Assembly (NCBI GenBank): GCA_019930625.1
Contig: CP082844.1
Location: forward strand, 6,200,001-6,264,000
DNA: 64,000 nucleotides
Source: Nocardia asteroides
GTDB taxonomy: Bacteria > Actinomycetota > Actinomycetes > Mycobacteriales > Mycobacteriaceae
Direction of reading: 5' to 3'
Of this stretch, positions 17,483-26,105 are shown piece after piece. Positions within the stretch are counted from its first letter, which is position 1; each line of letters opens with the position of its first letter. Under the pieces are notes generated by a model. It saw only the letters and a program-made list of their open reading frames with translations. It had not been told where the DNA came from and made no database searches. The translations under genes were made by a program, and so were the position numbers.

Positions 17483-18145
17483 TCACTGCCTGCGATCGAC
17501 CTTCGGCAGCGACTCGGTGACCAGCGTCAGCAACATGTCGCACAGCAACTCGTGCACCTGCTCACGGGTGAGCGTGCCACGGGTGATCCATTCCCGGCCC
17601 GCCACCTTGACCAACCCGCCGTAGGCGCGCACCATCGCGCGCAGTTCGGCATCGTGTGCCGACTGGGCCAGCCCCACCATCAGCAGCAGACGCTCGGCCG
17701 CCGCGTCGTCGGCCGCGTCCAGGATCTGCTGCACCTCCGGATCGTCACCGACCCCCTCGTGACTGGTCACCTTCACCCAGGTGCTGCCGTGCTCGGCGAT
17801 GGTGTCCAGCAGCCAGCGCACACTCGCCTCGACGCGCTCGCGCCAGGTTCCGGTGGGCACGATCATGTCGTCGAGCTTGGGCAGCGTCACCATCCGCCGT
17901 ACCACCGCGAGGTAGAGATCGCGCTTGTTGCCGAAATAGTGGTTGATCAGGCCGCGGGCCACACCGGCCCGCTGCGCCAGTTCGGCAGTGGAGACGGCCG
18001 CGTACGGACGTTCGCCGAACATGTCGATCGCACAGGCGAGGATCTGCGCGCGCCGCTCGTCGGGTTCGAGCCTGCGGCGGCGCGGTAACGCCGGATCGGC
18101 GCCACCGCCTGCGGTCGCGCTCGTGGTGTCAGAGAGACCGGGCAA
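17483..18145 (-). CDS. TetR family transcriptional regulator
   Basis: 220 residues. An Arg-rich leader precedes the HTH: ERRAQILACAIDMFGERPYA, then TAELAQRAGVARGLINHYFG and NKRDLYLAVV. The C-terminal domain is of the type with a MVTLPKLDDM segment found in regulators of fatty-acid genes. The TTG start overlaps the 3' end of the acyl-CoA dehydrogenase gene by 17 bp, so the two are almost certainly one transcript and the regulator probably controls that operon. No better start lies inside the HTH. Confidence 0.8.
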   Translation of the reverse strand: MPGLSDTTSATAGGGADPALPRRRRLEPDERRAQILACAIDMFGERPYAAVSTAELAQRAGVARGLINHYFGNKRDLYLAVVRRMVTLPKLDDMIVPTGTWRERVEASVRWLLDTIAEHGSTWVKVTSHEGVGDDPEVQQILDAADDAAAERLLLMVGLAQSAHDAELRAMVRAYGGLVKVAGREWITRGTLTREQVHELLCDMLLTLVTESLPKVDRRQ

Positions 18146-19274
18146 TGAGATCCTTCATCACCTCGTTGCTGCCCGCGAGGATGCGTAGCACGCGAGCGCC
18201 GGTGTAGAGCTGGGAAATGGGATACTCCGTCATGTAGCCGTAGCCGCCGAACAGTTGCAGGCAGCGGTCCACCACGATACCGAGCTGATCGGTCAGCCAG
18301 TACTTCGACATGGCAGCGCTGGGAATATCGAGTTCGCCGCGCAGGTGCTTGTCGATGCAGTCGTCGAGGAAGGTGCGGGAGACCTTGGTGATGGTCGCGC
18401 ACTCGGCGAGTTCGAACTTCGTGTTCTGCATGGCGAACAGCGGTTTGCCGAACGCCTCGCGGCCCTTGGTGTAGTCCACGGCGAGCTGCACGGCCTTCTC
18501 CATCATGGCGACCGCTATGATCGCGGTGACCAGGCGCTCCTGCGCGAGCATCCGCATCATCTGGTAAAAGCCCTGCCCCTCGGCGCCGCCGAGTAGGTCG
18601 GAGGCGGGCACGCGCAGGCCGTCGAAGAAAAGCTCGGCGGTGTCCTGGGCCTTGCCGCCGATCTTGTTCAGGATGCGCCCGCGCTCGAAGCCGGGGGTGT
18701 CGTCGCCGACCTCGGCGAAGATCAGCGAGACGCCGGCCGCGCCTTTGGTCGGGTCGGTCTTGGCGGCGATGATGATGCCGTCGCAGAGCCAGCCGTTGGT
18801 GATGAAGATCTTCGAGCCGGTGATGACGTACTCGTCGCCCTCCCGCACCGCGCGGGTCTTGATGTTCTGCAGGTCCGACCCGGTTCCCGGCTCTGTCATG
18901 CCGATGGACAGCACGATCTCGCCGCTCGCGGCCTTGGGCAGTACACGCCGCTTGAGTTCTTCGGAGCCGAATTCGTACAGGTAGGGCGCGATGATCGAGC
19001 TGTGCACGGGAATGCCCATCGATCCGTCGCCCGCGCGCGCCTGCTCCTCGATGATCGCGGCCTCGTGGGCGAAGTTCCCGCCGCCACCTCCGTATTCGGC
19101 GGGGATCGCCGGGCACAGCAGGCCGAGTTCGCCCGCCCGGTTGTACAGCGCGCGATCGGGATGCCCTTGGGCGACGAATTTCTCCTCATGGGGCACAACC
19201 TCCTTCTCGAAGAAGGTCTTCGCCAGGTCTCGTACCGCCTCGACCTCGTCGTCACTCCACGCCGCGCGTGCCAT
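18129..19274 (-). CDS. acyl-CoA dehydrogenase
   Basis: 381 residues, full length for the family. FAD- and acyl-CoA-contacting motifs are visible: LSIGMTEPGTGSDLQNIKT, the ITGSKIFITNG stretch and the C-terminal LFGGYGYMTEYPI...GSNEVMKDLI. The last helix lacks the SCAD-type catalytic YEGT glutamate. The base is therefore likely the glutamate in MLAQERLV, as in isovaleryl-/long-chain-type enzymes. It oxidises acyl-CoA to trans-2-enoyl-CoA with electrons passed to ETF. Co-transcribed with an overlapping TetR regulator. Chain-length preference cannot be read. Confidence 0.85.
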   Translation of the reverse strand: MARAAWSDDEVEAVRDLAKTFFEKEVVPHEEKFVAQGHPDRALYNRAGELGLLCPAIPAEYGGGGGNFAHEAAIIEEQARAGDGSMGIPVHSSIIAPYLYEFGSEELKRRVLPKAASGEIVLSIGMTEPGTGSDLQNIKTRAVREGDEYVITGSKIFITNGWLCDGIIIAAKTDPTKGAAGVSLIFAEVGDDTPGFERGRILNKIGGKAQDTAELFFDGLRVPASDLLGGAEGQGFYQMMRMLAQERLVTAIIAVAMMEKAVQLAVDYTKGREAFGKPLFAMQNTKFELAECATITKVSRTFLDDCIDKHLRGELDIPSAAMSKYWLTDQLGIVVDRCLQLFGGYGYMTEYPISQLYTGARVLRILAGSNEVMKDLIARSL

Positions 19275-19623
19275 CGCTGGATCCTTTGCTCGCTCCCGGT
19301 CCGGCCTCGTCGCCGGTTACGCCCAGATTCCCGAACTATTGGCGAGATGTCAACAAGAGCAGGAGCCATCCGGAGTCGGTCCGGACAGTCGATGCCGGCC
19401 CAGGGATTCCGGCAACCTTTCGAAAGAGAGACCCGGGGACCTCGGCAATGTCGGCGGTGCGCCAACGATGCCGCGCGACCGCGGGTGAGCTGCGCCATAT
19501 TCGGGCGTTTCACCCCTGCCTCGAGCGGTCAATACTTCGTACTGTCCGTATGGGAATTACTGACATCTGGCACGACGGCGACGTGCCTTCGGATCGGTAG
19601 CCGGCAGCGAACGAGGTAAGGAC
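19275..19623. other. divergent promoter region, no gene seen
   Basis: About 350 bases between the divergent acyl-CoA dehydrogenase and alpha/beta-hydrolase genes. GAGGTAAGGA just before 19624 is the ribosome-binding site of the hydrolase. The A/T-richer stretch around 19525-19565 is the best promoter candidate for the rightward genes. No ORF or repeat is convincing. Confidence 0.45.
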
Positions 19624-20556
19624 ATGACCGAACTGCTCGACACCACCGAAACGCCCCGCCCCGACCGCACCTGGACGGTCGACCGGGACGGCGCCGATCT
19701 CGCTGTCTTCGAATGGGGCGACGTTGCCGCGGACCCCTTGGTTCTGGTGCACGGCCTCACCGATACCCATCACGTGTGGGCCACGGTCGCGGCCCTGCTG
19801 GCCGACGGATTCCGGGTGATCACCTACGACGTGCGCGGACACGGGCGGTCGGTCGCCTCCGAAGAGCTGTCGGAGTATCGCCTCGGTCGACTGGCGGAGG
19901 ACTTCTTCGCGGTGATCGAGGCCGCCAGCCCGAACCGTGCGGTGCACGCGTGCGGCCACGGCTGGGGTGCGGTGCAGCTGTGGGAGGCGGTCTGCGACGA
20001 GCGCGCCAACACCCGCGTCGCCTCGTTCACCGCGATCGCCGGACCGAACCTCGACCATCTGGGCCTGTGGCTGCGCGCCCTGGCGCCGCGCGCCGGCCGT
20101 GAAATCGGCGACCTGGGCTGGTGGCTGCGCGGGGCGCGCTGGGCACTCACCCCCGGCGCGATCGCCCGCAGGCTCTATCCGCCGCGCGTGCGCGGTCTCC
20201 TCGTGCGACAGCACGGCGGTGTCTCGCCGTTGCCCGCGCGGGTGGCACGCACGTGGCGCACCGACCTCGTCGCGGGTGCGCGCATCGCGCACGCCAATCT
20301 GCTGCACCACCTGGGCAAGCCGCGGGTGCGGCGTACGGCCGTTCCGGTCCAGTTGCTGGTCGACGCCACCGACCCGTTCATCCCCGCCGCCGTATACGAC
20401 GCCTCCGCCCGGTGGGTCGACAAGCTGTGGCGCCGCGCCGTTCCGGCGGACCACTGGCTGCCGATCACCGAACCTTTGCTGGTCGCCGAGGCGATCGCCA
20501 ATTTCGTCGACGACCTGCGCGCCGACCGCGCCACGATCACCCCGCGCAGCAACTGA
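19624..20556 (+). CDS. alpha/beta hydrolase-fold protein, EphD-like, with altered nucleophile elbow
   Basis: 310 residues of the epoxide-hydrolase/dehalogenase-like alpha/beta hydrolases. The oxyanion HGLTDTHHVW loop, YDVRGHGRS and the late acid/His regions (VDATDPFIP, PADHWLPI) are all present. The nucleophile elbow reads ACGHGWGAVQLW, where relatives have HDWG or HSMG; the nucleophile position is therefore Gly. The protein may be catalytically dead, use another residue, or bind a ligand. A strong RBS (GGTAAGGA) precedes the ATG. The SDR gene follows in the same direction ~110 bp later, a pairing reminiscent of mycobacterial EphD, which fuses a hydrolase to an SDR domain. Confidence 0.75.
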   Translation: MTELLDTTETPRPDRTWTVDRDGADLAVFEWGDVAADPLVLVHGLTDTHHVWATVAALLADGFRVITYDVRGHGRSVASEELSEYRLGRLAEDFFAVIEAASPNRAVHACGHGWGAVQLWEAVCDERANTRVASFTAIAGPNLDHLGLWLRALAPRAGREIGDLGWWLRGARWALTPGAIARRLYPPRVRGLLVRQHGGVSPLPARVARTWRTDLVAGARIAHANLLHHLGKPRVRRTAVPVQLLVDATDPFIPAAVYDASARWVDKLWRRAVPADHWLPITEPLLVAEAIANFVDDLRADRATITPRSN

Positions 20557-20666
20557 GAGATGGTGGTCCGGCGCGTTCACCGGCGACCGGGCGGCTACCC
20601 CGCGGGCGGGTTTGCGACAATGGGCCGGTCGATTGCCCAGCTCGCCGAAGGATGTCCATAGCCGCG

Positions 20667-22097
20667 ATGGCAGAAAGCATGATCGATCCCGAAGACCTCG
20701 CGACCTGCCTTCGGGTCCTGGAGCACGCCGGAACGCTGGAAAAGGATCATCCCGACTCGATGGCCGTGCAGCGGGCGGTCGGGCACATGTTCAAGAAGCT
20801 CAAGCAACGGCGCCGCTCGCAAGCGCGCGAGGCGGTCTCGGCCGCCGACCGCGCGGTGATCGCCGCAACCGCGACCGGCTCACCCAACCGGATCGACGAC
20901 GAGACCGCGGGCATCCCGATCAGCTCGGCCACGACCGGGGCCAGCGCGGGGACGCTGACGCGCCCGCGGCCCTGCTACATCTGCAAGCAGCGCTACACCC
21001 GGGTCGACGCCTTCTACCACCAGCTGTGCCCGGACTGTGCGGCGAGCAGCCACGCGAAACGAGATGCCCGTGCCGATCTGAGCGGCCGACGAGCACTGCT
21101 CACGGGCGGCCGCGCCAAGATCGGCATGTACATCGCGCTGCGGCTGCTGCGCGACGGCGCGCACACCACCATCACCACGCGCTTCCCCAACGACGCCATT
21201 CGGCGTTTCGCCGCTATGGACGACAGCGCGGACTGGCTGCACCGGTTGCGGATCGTCGGAATCGACCTGCGCGACCCCGCCCAGGTGGTCGCCCTGGCCG
21301 ACGACGTCGCCGCCCAGGGCCCGCTGGACATCCTGATCAACAACGCCGCGCAGACCGTGCGCCGCTCCCCCGGCGCCTACAGCGCGCTGGTCGAGGCCGA
21401 ATCAGGACCGCTGCCGGCCGGCGCGTTGCCGGAAGTGGTGAGCTTCGGCAAGACCATGCAGGCGCACCCCACCGCGCTGACCGCCTCGCTCACCCCGGCC
21501 CTGACCGCCGCCGACGTCGCCGAGCTGGCCTTGGTCGCGGGATCGGCGACGCCGGAACGCATTTCGCGCGGCGTGGCGATCGACGCCGGCGGCCTGGTGC
21601 CCGACCTCGCACACACCAACAGCTGGGTGCAGACCGTCGCGGAGGTCGATCCCACCGAACTGCTCGAAGTGCAGCTGTGCAACTCGGTGGCGCCGTTCAT
21701 CCTGGTCTCGCGTCTGCGCCCGGCCATGGCCGCCGCGCGGGCGCGCCGCAAGTACGTCGTGAACGTCTCGGCTATGGAGGGGCAGTTCTCCCGTGCCTAC
21801 AAGGGCCCCGGGCACCCGCACACCAATATGGCCAAAGCCGCGCTGAACATGTTGACCCGCACCAGCGCGCGGGAAATGTTCGAGCAGGACGGCATTCTGA
21901 TGACCGCGGTCGACACCGGGTGGATCACCGACGAACGCCCCCACTACACCAAGATGCGCCTGGCCGAGGAGGGGTTCCACGCGCCGCTGGACCTCGTCGA
22001 CGGCGCGGCGCGGGTCTACGACCCGATCGTGCAGGGTGAGAACGGCACCGATCTGTTCGGCTGCTTCCTCAAGGACTATCAGCCTTCCCCGTGGTAG
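20667..22097 (+). CDS. SDR-type oxidoreductase with N-terminal zinc-ribbon-like region
   Basis: About 476 residues, far longer than a classical SDR (~250). The first ~90 residues are charged and helical; then CYICKQRY and CPDC bracket ~20 residues and look like a four-cysteine zinc knuckle. From ~residue 140 the Rossmann SDR core starts: LLTGGRAKIG replaces TGxxxGxG, and LDILINNAA is the usual NNAG strand. The active-site helix reads HPHTNMAKAALNML, so the YxxxK tyrosine is replaced (Thr) while the lysine remains. ATG at 20667 is preferred because GAAGG lies upstream; ATG at 20652 and 20679 are alternatives. Substrate unknown; non-classical chemistry or a structural role is possible. Confidence 0.7.
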   Translation: MAESMIDPEDLATCLRVLEHAGTLEKDHPDSMAVQRAVGHMFKKLKQRRRSQAREAVSAADRAVIAATATGSPNRIDDETAGIPISSATTGASAGTLTRPRPCYICKQRYTRVDAFYHQLCPDCAASSHAKRDARADLSGRRALLTGGRAKIGMYIALRLLRDGAHTTITTRFPNDAIRRFAAMDDSADWLHRLRIVGIDLRDPAQVVALADDVAAQGPLDILINNAAQTVRRSPGAYSALVEAESGPLPAGALPEVVSFGKTMQAHPTALTASLTPALTAADVAELALVAGSATPERISRGVAIDAGGLVPDLAHTNSWVQTVAEVDPTELLEVQLCNSVAPFILVSRLRPAMAAARARRKYVVNVSAMEGQFSRAYKGPGHPHTNMAKAALNMLTRTSAREMFEQDGILMTAVDTGWITDERPHYTKMRLAEEGFHAPLDLVDGAARVYDPIVQGENGTDLFGCFLKDYQPSPW

Positions 22098-22143
22098 CCG
22101 CCGCTCCAGCGTCCGCCGCGCGGCGAAAGGCTACCCTGGAGAG

Positions 22144-22518
22144 GTGCTCTATCGGCTGTTGGCCGACGCCGTCGCCGTCACGCATTTCCTGTTCGTGGCC
22201 TACGTGGTGATCGGCGGGTTACTCGCGTGGCGCTTTCCGCGCACGATCTGGCTGCACCTGATCGCCGCCGGATGGGGGTTCAGCACGATCGTGGCCGGAT
22301 TCGACTGCCCCCTGACGCATCTGGAGAACTGGGCGCGCGAGCGCGCCGGCCAGTCGCGGTTGCCGTCGAGCGGGTTCATCGACCACTACATCACCGGTGT
22401 GATCTACCCCGAAGACGCGCTCGGATTGGTACGGGCATCGGCGGCCGCGCTGGTGGCGGCGTCCTGGATCGGTTACATGTGGATGATGCGCAGGCGGCCC
22501 GCCCCGGCCGTGCGGTAG
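22144..22518 (+). CDS. DUF2784 membrane protein
   Basis: 124 residues with three or four predicted transmembrane helices (VTHFLFVAYVVIGGLLAW, then a WLHLIAAGWGFSTIVAGF segment, and a C-terminal pair). DUF2784 hallmarks are the FDCPLTHLENWARER block and FIDHYITGVIYPE. A GTG start follows GGAGAG directly. Function unknown. It lies 46 bp after the SDR gene and may be co-transcribed with it. Confidence 0.75.
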   Translation: MLYRLLADAVAVTHFLFVAYVVIGGLLAWRFPRTIWLHLIAAGWGFSTIVAGFDCPLTHLENWARERAGQSRLPSSGFIDHYITGVIYPEDALGLVRASAAALVAASWIGYMWMMRRRPAPAVR

Positions 22519-22552
22519 CACCCGTCCAGCCGATCGAACCGTGCTCCCGCTG

Positions 22553-23311
22553 TCAGGGGCGGAGGTGGCGTTCGATGAAGTCCGCGACCTGCGCACCGTG
22601 CTCGTCCAGGTAGAAGTGCCCGCCGGGGAAGGTCGCCCGGTCGAATTCTCCGCCGGTGTGCGCCCGCCATTCGTCGGCCTGCTCGGGCCGCATCGTCGGA
22701 TCCTCGGTGCTGACCAGCGCCGCGATGTCTGCGCGCAACGGCTCCCCAGGCTGATAGCGATAGGTCTCGACCGCGCGGTAATCGGCACGCACGGCGGGCA
22801 GCACCAGTTCGGCGATGCTCGGCTCGGCACGCAGCATCTCGAGTGGCGCGGGGTCGGAGGCCAGCCGCACCAGGTCGTCGATGAGGTCGTCGTCGGAGGC
22901 CAGGTGCAGCCGCTGCGTCTCCTCGAATGTCGGCGCGGGACGGCCGGACACGAACAGCGTGGCCACCGGCTGCCCGGCACGCTCGAGCCTGCGTGCGGTC
23001 TCGAACGCCACGGTCGCGCCCATGCTGTGCCCGAACAACGACAGCCGCGCGACCGGTCCCTGCGCGAGCACCTGCTGGGCGATCCGGTCCGCAAGGACGA
23101 CCAGGTCGGCGATCAAGTCCTCACCCAACCGGTCCTGCCGCCCGGGATACTGCACCGCGAGCACCGCGACACCCGCCCCGAAGCGCTGCGCGAGGTCCCG
23201 GTATGCCGTGGCCGATCCGCCACCCGGCGGGAAACACAGCAGGTGTTGCCGCACGACCGCCTCGGATCGCAGGGTCCGCAACCACTCCGAGTCGGTGATG
23301 GCGCCAGCCAC
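22553..23311 (-). CDS. type II (editing) thioesterase
   Basis: 252 residues of the NRPS/PKS type II thioesterase family: LLCFPPGGGSATAYR near the N-terminus, the nucleophile serine in LFGHSMGATVAFE, the acid region in DPTMRP and the histidine in FPGGHFYL. Such enzymes clear misprimed carrier domains. GTG at 23311 was chosen because AAGGGAGA lies ~8 bp upstream. No intact synthetase is in the window; the nearest trace is the condensation remnant 14 kb away. It therefore serves a distant assembly line or is an orphan. Confidence 0.85.
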   Translation of the reverse strand: MAGAITDSEWLRTLRSEAVVRQHLLCFPPGGGSATAYRDLAQRFGAGVAVLAVQYPGRQDRLGEDLIADLVVLADRIAQQVLAQGPVARLSLFGHSMGATVAFETARRLERAGQPVATLFVSGRPAPTFEETQRLHLASDDDLIDDLVRLASDPAPLEMLRAEPSIAELVLPAVRADYRAVETYRYQPGEPLRADIAALVSTEDPTMRPEQADEWRAHTGGEFDRATFPGGHFYLDEHGAQVADFIERHLRP

Positions 23312-23546
23312 GTTCGGTCTCCCTTCTTCGTCGTCGGCCCCGGCGCGAGCCGGACCAGACCACGGTAGCGGCCCGGCCACAGGGGGAGGACGATCAGGGC
23401 GTGATGGTCTGTAGCTGATCCACGCTGACGAAGGCGCTCCACGGGCTCGCCGCGACCACGGCGGCCCGAAAGATCTACTGCGCCGATGCGGCATCCGTCC
23501 CGGGCGGCGCGCACCGCACCGGGGTCACGGGAGCGGGGCGGACAGT

Positions 23547-24086
23547 TCAGAAACCGCCGGGACGATGCTGTGCCAGCCGCTGTTCGAGCTCGGCGACCCG
23601 CCGCCGATAACCGTCCAACTCGCTGAGACGCGAATGCATTTCGTCGGTGAGCTGGGCGATGCGGCCGAGGTAGCGATGGGCGGGCCGATCGGCCCAGTAG
23701 GCGCCGTCGCGGCCGTACTCCACCGCACGATCGACGTCGGCGGAGTCGACTCCCGCGGCGAACGCGTCCGCCGTCGCCGCCGCGAGCGCGACCTCGAGTT
23801 GCCGCGCGCGCAACCGCGTGGCCTGGTCGTGACCGGCGGTGCCGAGCGCGGCGCGCTCGGCCGCGAGATCCTGGATCTCCCGCAGGTATCCGGCGTTCTG
23901 TGCGTCCTGCACGGCCAGCAGTTCGTAGTCGTGGCTGATCGGTGCGCAGCGAACCCGGTCCGGGATCAAGGCAGTGCGCGTCTGCATGTCGTTACCGAAG
24001 GCCGGAATGCTTTCCCGCATCGGGAAGCTCTTGGTCCTGGTCGTCGGCACCGTATATTCCGCACTTCCGGCACGGACGTTCGTCAT
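23547..24086 (-). CDS. hypothetical coiled-coil protein
   Basis: 179 residues with no family I recognise. After a ~55-residue Thr/Arg/Pro-rich leader, the body contains HDYELLAVQDAQNAGYLREI, an Ala/Arg/Leu-rich helical stretch and a C-terminal heptad-like segment ending in AELEQRLAQH. No signal peptide or membrane helix. Third-position GC is high through the frame, which supports it as coding. The N-terminal ~30 residues are less certain, and an internal ATG near 23987 is an alternative start. Transcribed alone, leftward. Confidence 0.5.
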   Translation of the reverse strand: MTNVRAGSAEYTVPTTRTKSFPMRESIPAFGNDMQTRTALIPDRVRCAPISHDYELLAVQDAQNAGYLREIQDLAAERAALGTAGHDQATRLRARQLEVALAAATADAFAAGVDSADVDRAVEYGRDGAYWADRPAHRYLGRIAQLTDEMHSRLSELDGYRRRVAELEQRLAQHRPGGF

Positions 24087-24676
24087 CGTCGCTCGACCTC
24101 ACATATCGGAGCCGCGCGCTATCCCAGTGCGGCCGGTCATGCTCTGCCTCGATGTCCGCACGCGGCGGACAGGTCATCGGATCAGCGCGGCGTCCCGCGC
24201 CGGTTGCTGCGGCGCAGCATTCGAATATCCTGGCCAATTCGGCGGATTCACGCGCGGGTCGCTATCCTCACTGGCGAGAAGCCCGCTCCGGCAGCTTCTT
24301 TCAGCCCTGTGGAATCCTAGTGGCTCTGACCGGCAACCGTCAGATAGGAGAAGCCGAAGTCCACTGGATGACACCGCCGACGAGCCGGGGCCCAGCACCT
24401 CATCCGCTATCTCGGCGACACACTCGCGCGATCGGACGGCCCGCGCGGCAGCGCCCTCGGCGAAACCACCCGCGCGAGCGCGCTATCGGATCCGTGCACA
24501 CCCCGCCGTATCGAGCCACAGCGCACCGGCACGGGAGCCGTCCTCATGCGCGAGCCGGAACGCCGCAGGTCGCGTCTCGCAACGGCGGCGCGGCCCCGAT
24601 ATCGCGGTCTTCGCCTGCCGCGGCCGCGACGACCACCGCGGGCGGCGTCTCATAGGGAGCATCTAGGCTGAAGCGA
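24087..24676. other. intergenic region, no gene recognised
   Basis: About 590 bases. Short frames on both strands have poor third-position GC and repetitive Arg/Ser translations unlike the neighbours. It must hold the promoter of the leftward hypothetical gene (24087-24200, A/T-richer) and that of the rightward CoA-transferase near 24600-24670. I see no convincing repeat, hairpin or RNA gene. It may be a decayed gene. Confidence 0.45.
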
Positions 24677-26017
24677 GTGAACACGCACGCACGGCTCGTC
24701 CGCGACTACGAGGCCGGTATCGGTGTCACCGCCTCGCCCATCTCCCCCGCGCCCGATCCGGGTAGCAATCTCGCCGCGACGCTACCGGTCTGGGCGCTGG
24801 CCGCCGGTTCGATCGCGGCGCTGACGGCGGCCGCGAACCGGATGCGGACCGCGCGCGGTCTCGACCCGGTGGCACACCGCATCGATCCGGCCCGCATCAC
24901 CGCGGCCTTCTCCAGTGAGCGTCTGCTGCGCATCGGGGGCCGGGCGCCGACGTCGTTCGCCGACCTCTCCGGCTTCTTCCCCACCTTCGACGGGTGGGTT
25001 CGCACGCACGCCAACTATCCGCATCACCGGGCGCGGCTTCTGGCCGCGCTCGGGCTGCCCGAGTCCGCGCCGGTCGATCTCGCCGTCGCCCAGATGGCCA
25101 TGCTCCGCGCCTCGGACCTGGAGGATCAGGCCGCCGCGCACGGCGCCGTCGCGGTCCGCGTGCGCACCGAGGAGGAATGGACCGCCAGCCCGGAAGGACA
25201 GGCCGCCGCCGCGGGCCCGCTGGTGGCGATCGCACCGCGCGGCGACCGCGGCGAGACCGGCCTGCCCGCGGGCGCCGCGCCTTTGCGGCCCCTGCGGGGC
25301 CTGCGCGTGCTGGACCTGACCAGGGTGATCGCGGGCCCGGTCGCCACACGGGCGTTGGCGTTGCTCGGCGCCGAGGTGTTGCGCGTCGATCCGCCGCGGC
25401 TGCCCGAGATTCCCTGGCAATTCACCGACACCTGCCAGGGCAAACGGTCCACATTGGTCGACCTGCGTACCCGCGGCATCGACGACTTGGTCGCCGCCGC
25501 CGACGTGCTGGTCACCGGATACCGGCCGGGCGCGCTCGAGCGCGCGGGCGTGCGGGCCGCCGCCCGTCCCGGCCTGGTGCACGGCCGGGTGTCCGCGTGG
25601 GGTGAGGCCGGCCCGTGGGGCGGACGGCGCGGCTTCGACAGCATCGTGCAGGCCGCGTCCGGCATCTCGATTCTCGAGGGCGCGCCCGCCGTGCCCGGCG
25701 CGCTGCCCGCCCAGGCACTCGACCACGCGTCGGGCTACCTGCTCGCCGCCGGCGTGATCGACGCTTTGGTGGCGCGCCGTGACGACGGCCGAGGACGGGA
25801 CGTGCGCGTGGCTTTGGCCCGCACCGCGTCCTGGCTGCTCGACGCGCCGGAGCGCACGCCGCGCCACGCCACGGCGGCAGCGCCGAGCGCGGCGGAAGTG
25901 GTCCGGCACGGTCAGGTCGTCACCGCGCCGCCCGCGCTCGCCGAATACCCGGATTATTCCTGGCCCGCGCCCGCCTACGGCGCGGATAGTCCCGCCTGGC
26001 CACTGCCCGCGCACTGA
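24677..26017 (+). CDS. family III CoA-transferase (CaiB/BaiF)
   Basis: 446 residues. The first ~190 residues are a variable Ala-rich domain. From LRGLRVLDLTRVIAGPVATR the family III core is plain: GAEVLRVDPP, the QGKRSTLVDLRT nucleotide-binding region, VLVTGYRPGALERAG and RRGFDSIVQAASGI. These enzymes transfer CoA between acyl acceptors. The N-terminal extension and slightly shortened C-terminus suggest a half-enzyme or divergent clade also seen in other actinobacteria. GTG start. It is followed ~90 bp later by the MFS exporter in the same direction; a functional link is not evident. Confidence 0.8.
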   Translation: MNTHARLVRDYEAGIGVTASPISPAPDPGSNLAATLPVWALAAGSIAALTAAANRMRTARGLDPVAHRIDPARITAAFSSERLLRIGGRAPTSFADLSGFFPTFDGWVRTHANYPHHRARLLAALGLPESAPVDLAVAQMAMLRASDLEDQAAAHGAVAVRVRTEEEWTASPEGQAAAAGPLVAIAPRGDRGETGLPAGAAPLRPLRGLRVLDLTRVIAGPVATRALALLGAEVLRVDPPRLPEIPWQFTDTCQGKRSTLVDLRTRGIDDLVAAADVLVTGYRPGALERAGVRAAARPGLVHGRVSAWGEAGPWGGRRGFDSIVQAASGISILEGAPAVPGALPAQALDHASGYLLAAGVIDALVARRDDGRGRDVRVALARTASWLLDAPERTPRHATAAAPSAAEVVRHGQVVTAPPALAEYPDYSWPAPAYGADSPAWPLPAH

Positions 26018-26105
26018 CCCCTCGCGCCGGGGCGCCGCGGAAAATCCTTTGCGGCGCCCCCGGTGCGGGCGATGAAATGGTGCTTCTCGCGTCGTCTGAA
26101 CCGGC

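Noticed and set aside
23992..24237. Small leftward frame with a CRKCG motif overlapping the hypothetical coiled-coil gene
   Set aside because: Third-position GC is poor in this frame and high in the overlapping frame, so the latter is the coding one.
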